Assembly (NCBI RefSeq): GCF_013839515.1
Contig: NZ_JACDNQ010000014.1
Coordinates: 1 to 64,000 of the forward strand
DNA: 64,000 nucleotides
DNA from: Natronomonas salinimetallica
GTDB taxonomy: Archaea; Halobacteriota; Halobacteria; Halobacteriales; Haloarculaceae
Direction: 5' to 3'
Shown here one piece after another: positions 59,929-64,000 of the stretch. The first letter of the stretch is position 1. Each line of letters opens with the position of its first letter. A model generated the notes under the pieces. The model saw nothing but the letters and a program-made list of their open reading frames with translations, ran no database searches and was not told the DNA's origin. A program made the position numbers and the translations under genes.

Positions 59929-59950
59929 ACGCCGAACTCGGTACGAGCGC

Positions 59951-59992
59951 CGAATAACGGTTGTTACTACCCGATCGGGGGAATCGTCATAC
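59951..59992. promoter_or_regulatory. Candidate NikR operator/promoter element, copy A
   Basis: From 59951 the segment reads as a TATA box for the transporter (minus strand), followed by TTGTTACTACCC, ten or so bases, then TCGTCATAC. It aligns without gaps with copy B at 60847-60888: 20 of 32 bases agree over the element after the TATA box, and ATAA of the TATA box also aligns. The halves TACTAC and GTCATA are 15 bases apart in imperfect dyad. A second ATCGTCATAC overlaps the transporter start (59921-59930). Confidence 0.55.
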
Positions 59993-60028
59993 TCGGGACT
60001 CTTGTGTCCGGGCACCGAACACGGCCGT

Positions 60029-60418
60029 GTGCGAACGAGCTTCAATATCCCCGATACGGTGGTCGACGAGTTCGATCAGGTCTGGCAGGACGAGGGACTC
60101 GACAACCGATCCCGGGCCGTCCGTGAAGCGATGCAGGAGTACATCGAATCGCATTCCCGACTCGAAGACCTCTGCGAGGACGTCATCGCACTCGTCGCCT
60201 TCGACTACCGCCACCACGAAGTGATCGGAGAACTTCACGCCGTCCAACACGAGTACCAGGACGTGATCCTCAACACGAGTCACACGCACCAGGGAGAATG
60301 GTGTCTCGAGTCCCTGTTCTGCCAGGGAACAGGCGAACGGGTCCGGGAACTGACCTACCGACTTCGCGACTTCGACGGGGTAAACCGAGTGAAGATCATG
60401 GTGATTCGAGACGACTGA
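60029..60418 (+). CDS. nikR: Nickel-responsive regulator NikR
   Basis: A 129-residue ribbon-helix-helix repressor with an ACT-like nickel domain, read from the GTG at 60029 (MRTSFNIPDTVVDEF), the usual NikR N-terminus; a TTG at 60002 would add nine atypical residues. Likely nickel ligands are His74 (AVQHEYQ), His85, His87 and Cys92 (SHTHQGEWCLE). The spacing between His87 and Cys92 is one residue shorter than in E. coli NikR as I recall it. It is divergent from the transporter and presumably controls it. Confidence 0.92.
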   Translation: MRTSFNIPDTVVDEFDQVWQDEGLDNRSRAVREAMQEYIESHSRLEDLCEDVIALVAFDYRHHEVIGELHAVQHEYQDVILNTSHTHQGEWCLESLFCQGTGERVRELTYRLRDFDGVNRVKIMVIRDD

Positions 60419-60437
60419 GCGCAGTGAACTCGCCCGC

Positions 60438-60821
60438 TCAGTCCGCTGTCGTCACCGTGTTCTTGGTCGGCTCGGACCGCGTGTCCACGTAGAGGTACAC
60501 CAACGTGAGGATCAAGACGACCTGGACCGCCTTGTCGACGTAGTCGACCATCCCGTACTCCGATTTGGCCACGATCCAGAGGGGGAACTGCACGGCCGTA
60601 TACGGAATCCCGAGCAGGTAGAGCAGCCGCCGCCGATAGTCGAGGAAAAACAGCACAAGCGCACCGGCGTATCCAACGCCTGCCAGCGCGACGGGAATCC
60701 GTCCCTCGATGACACCAGCATACACGTGCAAGACGCCGGTGATGACGATTAGTGCAACCGCCAGCCACTGAAGCTGGGTGAGTGATCCGATCCGGCTCGC
60801 CGGACTGTTTTGTGCAGTCAT
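60438..60821 (-). CDS. Four-TM membrane protein, DUF7475-like
   Basis: A 127-residue protein from MTAQNSPASRIGSLTQLQWL. Four helices are separated by short loops; GYAGALVLFFLDYRRRLLYL and LGIPYTAVQFPLWIVAKSE are the recognisable family segments. CCTTATAGTCC (about 60846-60856) sets this start rather than the ATG at 60839. Its promoter carries the same element as the nickel transporter promoter, and it is convergent with nikR, so it is a candidate member of the nickel regulon. No molecular function is known. Confidence 0.75.
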   Translation of the reverse strand: MTAQNSPASRIGSLTQLQWLAVALIVITGVLHVYAGVIEGRIPVALAGVGYAGALVLFFLDYRRRLLYLLGIPYTAVQFPLWIVAKSEYGMVDYVDKAVQVVLILTLVYLYVDTRSEPTKNTVTTAD

Positions 60822-60846
60822 CACAATACTACCTTCCATCGGATGG

Positions 60847-60888
60847 ACTATAAGGACTGTTATTATCCAACTCGGAGTGTCATCATAC
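60847..60888. promoter_or_regulatory. Candidate NikR operator/promoter element, copy B
   Basis: The segment has ATAAGG (TATA box of the DUF7475-like gene, minus strand), then CTGTTATTATCC, a short spacer and TCATCATAC. TATTAT and ATCATA form a 5-of-6 dyad 15 bases apart. TCATAC recalls the right half of the E. coli NikR site. The element lies immediately upstream of the TATA box, exactly as copy A does for the transporter. Confidence 0.55.
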
Positions 60889-60971
60889 GGTGCCCAACGA
60901 GTAGTCGTTCGTTTGAGCCGTGGACACACGACACCGGAAGTGCCTTGAGTCGCCGTCCGAAACCAGGGGGT

Positions 60972-61256
60972 ATGGCAGACGATACAGTCACGCTGCGTAT
61001 CGAGGGCGACGAGGAGGCCGACGAGGTAACGCTTCCGAGCGAGATGCTCGATCTCATGCGGGAGGACGGGGAGTCCGACCCCGAGATCGTCGGCGACCTC
61101 GCGCTCTTTTCGTGCGCCCAGCGCATCCACGCGACGGTCCATCACGCCCAGGGCGGCGACACCGGACGCTACGAGGCCATCGAGGCGCAGACCATGGATC
61201 TCTTCGAGGACCGCTTCGGCGCGACCTACGGCGAGTTGACCGGCCACGATCACTGA
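60972..61256 (+). CDS. DUF7545-like small acidic protein
   Basis: A 94-residue soluble protein: VTLRIEGDEEADEVTLPSEM, LDLMREDGESDPEIVGDLAL, FSCAQRIHATVHHAQGG and a C-terminal FEDRFGATYGELTGHDH. The N-terminus and helical middle match haloarchaeal DUF7545 as I remember it. No transcription link to the nickel genes is evident, although it is divergent from the DUF7475-like gene across copy B of the element. Confidence 0.7.
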   Translation: MADDTVTLRIEGDEEADEVTLPSEMLDLMREDGESDPEIVGDLALFSCAQRIHATVHHAQGGDTGRYEAIEAQTMDLFEDRFGATYGELTGHDH

Positions 61257-61329
61257 ACCGACTCGTCGTATCGGAGCGCTCAGGCCGTGAGTTGCCCCGC
61301 TGCGTTGTGAATACCGCCCGTCGGTCTTT

Positions 61330-61989
61330 TCATAAAACGTCCCACTCGAGGACGACGCCGGAGTCGAGACGCTCGACGCCCCCGAGCGCCAACTCCGGGA
61401 ACTCCGAGACGAACCCCTCGCCGTCGGCGAGCGTCGGCGCGTCCCGGCCGCCGACGACGGTGTTGGCTATATAAACGGTCAGCTCGTCGACGAGCCCTGC
61501 CTCGAACAGCGAGAAGATCAACTCGCCGCCCCCCTCGACGAGCAGGCGCTCGACCCCCACGGACTCTAAGGCGTCGAACGCCCCGACGAGGTCGACCCGT
61601 TCTTCGCCGGCGACCACGACGGTCGCGCCGGCGTCTCCCAGCGCTGCCCGCCGGGGGTCGGGAGCCGACTTGCTCGTGAGCACGTACGTCTCGGGTTCGC
61701 CCGCCAGTATCGCGGCGTCCGTAGGCGTCCGACACGTCGAGTCGACGACGACCCGGGTCGGCGGCGACGCGTCCGGTCCGCGGACCGACGTGCGGTGGGC
61801 TTCGTCGTGGCGGACGAGCGACGGGTCGTCCGCCAGCGCCGTGCCGACGCCGACGACGATGCCGTCGGCCGCCGCACGGAGCCGATCGACGCGGGCGAAG
61901 TCGTCGTCACCGCTTATTTCGAGCTGTTCGCGCCGCCGCGAGGAGAGTTTGCCGTCGGCGCTCGTGGCGGCGTTGACCGAGACGTGCAT
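61330..61989 (-). CDS. 2,5-diamino-6-ribosylamino-pyrimidinone 5'-phosphate reductase (RibD-C/RIB7-like)
   Basis: A 219-residue NADPH-dependent reductase of archaeal riboflavin (and F420) precursor synthesis. It starts MHVSVNAATSADGKLSSRRR, the family N-terminus, with ISGDDDFARVDRLRAAADGI, VGVGTALADDPSLVR, and GVERLLVEGGGELIFSLFEA near residue 150. The DHFR-like fold and lack of a deaminase domain fit the archaeal RIB7-type enzyme. The start at 61989 removes 114 low-complexity upstream residues. Confidence 0.9.
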   Translation of the reverse strand: MHVSVNAATSADGKLSSRRREQLEISGDDDFARVDRLRAAADGIVVGVGTALADDPSLVRHDEAHRTSVRGPDASPPTRVVVDSTCRTPTDAAILAGEPETYVLTSKSAPDPRRAALGDAGATVVVAGEERVDLVGAFDALESVGVERLLVEGGGELIFSLFEAGLVDELTVYIANTVVGGRDAPTLADGEGFVSEFPELALGGVERLDSGVVLEWDVL

Positions 61990-62140
61990 ACCGTCTTTGG
62001 GGGAGCCGGCGACAAAACGGTTGCCGGTCGCCGGGGCGGTTCGTATACCACCGGGCGGAACGGCGACTACGCCCGGCGACGGGCCGTTCCAGGCCGACAG
62101 CCCCGACGCCCCCGTCGGACGGTACAACCGGCGTCGGCAT

Positions 62141-62974
62141 TCAGCGGGCGTCGATGCCGTCGCTTTCGGCCCCGTCGCTTTCGGCCCCGTCGCTTTCGGC
62201 CCCGTCGCTTTCGGCCCCGTCGCTTTCGGCCCCGTCGTCGCCGCCGCGCGGGAGCGCGCCGTTGGCGTGCATCGCCCCGCGGCGGAGGACACCCCGTATC
62301 GTCCGCGCTTCCCGACCGGTCGGGTGTGCACGCGAGAGCAGCCGGCGAAACAGCCGTTCCGTCTTCGGGATCTTCTCCTTCGGATGGCCGACGTCGTGGA
62401 GGTACTCGGAGAACGTTGTATAGGCCCCCTCGATCTCGTGTTCGGCGGCGCGCTCGTGTGGCTCCGCCGGATGTTGGGTCTCCTCGACGGTCAGCTCGCG
62501 GAGTTCATAGAGGACGATCGTCGCCGCCTGCGCGAGGTTCAACACGGGGTACGCCTCGCTCGCGGCGATCGAACAGATCCGGTCCAGGTCGGCGAGTTCG
62601 TCGTTCGTCAGCCCGACGCGCTCACGGCCGAAGACGATACACACGTCCGCGTCGAGGCCCCCGAGTTCCTCGGGAAGCTCAGCCGGACGCATAAACGGAT
62701 ACCGGACGTGGTTTCTCGCGTCCTGGTTCGTCGTCGCGGTACAGGCGACCGTGTAGAAGTGGTCTCTGAGGTACTCGAACTCGACGGTCGTAGCGTTCGG
62801 GAGGACGTCCTCGCGGGCGTGGCCGGCGAACCCGTAGGCTTCCCCGTCGGGGTCGAGTTCGGGCGGGTCGACGAGATACAGCTCCGAGAGCCCGAAATTC
62901 TTCATCGAGCGTGCGATGGTGCCGACGTTGCCGGGGGTCTCGGCCCCGACGACGGCGACGGAGATATCGACCAT
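62141..62974 (-). CDS. trmJ: tRNA 2'-O-methyltransferase TrmJ-like (SPOUT)
   Basis: A 277-residue SPOUT-class methyltransferase. The N-terminal motif is VVGAETPGNVGTIARSMKNF, and the knot motifs are IVFGRERVGLTNDEL and CSIAASEAYPVLNLAQAATI. These define the TrmJ/LasT group that modifies tRNA position 32. After the helical C-terminal part the chain ends in five GAESD repeats encoded by a perfect 15-bp tandem array (62157-62231). The true core is thus about 245 residues. Confidence 0.92.
   Translation of the reverse strand: MVDISVAVVGAETPGNVGTIARSMKNFGLSELYLVDPPELDPDGEAYGFAGHAREDVLPNATTVEFEYLRDHFYTVACTATTNQDARNHVRYPFMRPAELPEELGGLDADVCIVFGRERVGLTNDELADLDRICSIAASEAYPVLNLAQAATIVLYELRELTVEETQHPAEPHERAAEHEIEGAYTTFSEYLHDVGHPKEKIPKTERLFRRLLSRAHPTGREARTIRGVLRRGAMHANGALPRGGDDGAESDGAESDGAESDGAESDGAESDGIDAR
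62157..62231. repeat. 15-bp in-frame tandem repeat in the trmJ tail, five copies
   Basis: CCGTCGCTTTCGGCC is repeated five times without change and encodes the acidic GAESD repeats at the protein's C-terminus. Confidence 0.97.
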
Positions 62975-63059
62975 TGCCGAAGGGTTCGGTTCGGCGTCGG
63001 ATAAGCGCGTTCGTCGGGCGGGGTCGCCGAATACACCGTCGGCCGGCCGACGAAGCGTC

Positions 63060-63485
63060 CTATCCGAGCGTGGCGATTCGGACTCGGTGGCTCCCGCCCG
63101 GTACGGAAACGACGGCCTCCCCGGAAACCGCCTCACCGACGCGTTCTCGCCACCCCTCGACTGCGGCCTCGTGGGTGATCCGGTGACGTTCGGGCGAGTA
63201 CGACGTTCCCGGATCGGACCGGAGCTCGTCTTCGGTGTCGTCGGGGGACGGAAACGCCGGGACCGATTCGACGAGCCGCTCCGGCGGGACGTGAAGCGGG
63301 GACGGGTCGCCGTATTCGCTTTCGGTCCCGTCGAGGTGCAGACGCGCCCGCATCCGGCCGCTGAACGGCGGCGTCACTCGGAGGACAGCCCCGGCCTCGC
63401 GCCGTTCGTTGGCCTCGATCGCGGTCACGACGTCGTCGGTCGTCACCGCGAGTACGCGGATGTCGCTCGGATCGTCGGACTCCAC
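63060..63485 (-). CDS. Conserved haloarchaeal protein, DUF8009-like
   Basis: A 141-residue protein read from a GTG at 63485 (VESDDPSDIRVLAVTTDDVV). Conserved-looking blocks are AGAVLRVTPPFSGRMRARLH, PLHVPPERLVESVPAFPSPD and DDTEDELRSDPGTSYSPERH. No ATG is available in frame near this point. It resembles proteins labelled DUF8009 that occur next to MTH865 genes, as here. Function unknown. Confidence 0.7.
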   Translation of the reverse strand: MESDDPSDIRVLAVTTDDVVTAIEANERREAGAVLRVTPPFSGRMRARLHLDGTESEYGDPSPLHVPPERLVESVPAFPSPDDTEDELRSDPGTSYSPERHRITHEAAVEGWRERVGEAVSGEAVVSVPGGSHRVRIATLG

Positions 63486-63624
63486 ACCGAGACACCGTCC
63501 GCCGTCGCAATGAGCGTGTCGACACCGGCCGATGGGGCCGGGGTGAGTCCCCCCATCCCTCCCCGGCGTGGCGACCGGCCGGAGCAAAATACTCAACTGA
63601 CTGTACCCTGTATCGGCTCTCACG

Positions 63625-63879
63625 ATGGTAGATAAATCCGAGCTCCGACGGCAGTTTATCGAGGCGTTCGAGGGTGCCGACTTTCCGGTTACCAGTCCGA
63701 TGGACCTCGTTCCCGCCCTGCCGGAAGGCCCGGCCACGAAGTTCGAATCGGGCGAGTTCTCGATGACCGCGATCGAACTCAACGCGAAGGCGGGCGACGA
63801 CCGTGATTTCCCCTACGACTCCGTCGACAGCCTCGTCGACGACCTCATGGACGGCCTCGAATCCGAAGACGTGATCTGA
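63625..63879 (+). CDS. MTH865-family protein
   Basis: An 84-residue helical protein: VDKSELRRQFIEAFEGADFP, PMDLVPALPEGPATKFESGE and FSMTAIELNAKAGDDRDFPY match the MTH865 (EF-hand-like) family. CAAAATACTCAAC about 35 bases upstream is a plausible promoter. It is divergent from the DUF8009-like gene. Confidence 0.88.
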   Translation: MVDKSELRRQFIEAFEGADFPVTSPMDLVPALPEGPATKFESGEFSMTAIELNAKAGDDRDFPYDSVDSLVDDLMDGLESEDVI

Positions 63880-64000
63880 TCCCCCCCGTCGCTCGCTCGG
63901 CAGCTTCGAGGCGGCACCTCCGGCCGCACGTCGTGGGGGACCGACGGTCACGCCGACCGTCCGAACGGGCCTGCGGCCCGTGTGGGGCGAGCGGGGCGGT

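Overview
The window is about 64 kb of chromosome from a halophilic archaeon (class Halobacteria). The base composition is GC-rich, the proteins are strongly acidic, and many genes start within about 25-35 bases of a TATA-like box, as expected for leaderless transcripts. The gene content is archaeal: SRP19, Gar1, GatE, FEN1, TrmJ, a presenilin-type protease and bacterial-type GyrBA. The genus cannot be resolved from the sequence alone.

Layout. 1-3.6 kb: the right end of an IS1341-type element at the left edge, a TrkA-N/DHH phosphoesterase, a CBS-ParB-like protein, a DsrE-like protein and small membrane proteins. 3.7-13.1 kb: an aa3-type cytochrome oxidase locus (coxA, DUF6684-like, DUF7541-like, coxC, coxB, and a divergent heme A/heme O synthase fusion). 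It is interrupted between coxB and coxC by a nested pair of TnpB elements, one IS200/IS605 element having inserted into the tnpB of another. 13.2-20.7 kb: a geranylgeranyl-reductase-like flavoprotein, small proteins, an AN1-zinc-finger rhomboid with endonuclease V, a DUF4382 lipoprotein with an overlapping repeat membrane protein, and katG. 20.7-29.7 kb: a DUF2298 membrane protein, a cupin, a DUF7563 protein, a winged-helix protein, BtuD/BtuC divergent from BtuF, SRP19-Gar1, and a presenilin homologue.

29.7-32.2 kb: an intact-looking IS607-family element flanked by a 14-bp direct repeat that coincides with the 3' end of the next gene. 32.1-36.3 kb: an ornithine-cyclodeaminase-family enzyme, an OFA-type MFS carrier, a DUF3054 protein, a methyltransferase and an acetyltransferase. 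36.4-40.2 kb: a palindrome cluster, then a two-gene operon of a tandem-rhodanese/siroheme sulfite (or nitrite) reductase fusion and a two-[4Fe-4S] FrhB-type F420 oxidoreductase. 41.2-45.7 kb: gyrB-gyrA, with an IS-end remnant at the gyrA stop codon. 45.9-52.9 kb: FEN1, BolA, a zinc-ribbon protein, fumC, a PadR-like regulator, gatE and membrane proteins. 53.1-59 kb: UspA, a COG1361/CARDB-like surface protein with an RND exporter, and thioredoxin reductase. 59.1-60.9 kb: a nickel-homeostasis locus (His-rich NicO/RcnA-like transporter, NikR, DUF7475-like membrane protein). Two of its promoters share a long similar element next to the TATA box. 61-64 kb: a DUF7545-like protein, riboflavin-pathway reductase, TrmJ, a DUF8009-like protein and an MTH865 protein.

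Three patterns cross the whole window. Short perfect tandem duplications (units of 15-28 bp) occur in about a dozen places; inside genes the unit length is always a multiple of three. TnpB elements of three kinds are present, plus decayed ends. A roughly 85-bp inverted-repeat-bearing intergenic sequence occurs in two diverged copies 9 kb apart. The strongest candidates for undescribed biology are the rhodanese-sulfite reductase/FrhB operon, the inferred NikR operon pair with its uncharacterised membrane protein, and the nested TnpB elements. No rRNA, complete tRNA or CRISPR array was seen. DUF numbers and family names are given from recognition by eye, not from a search.
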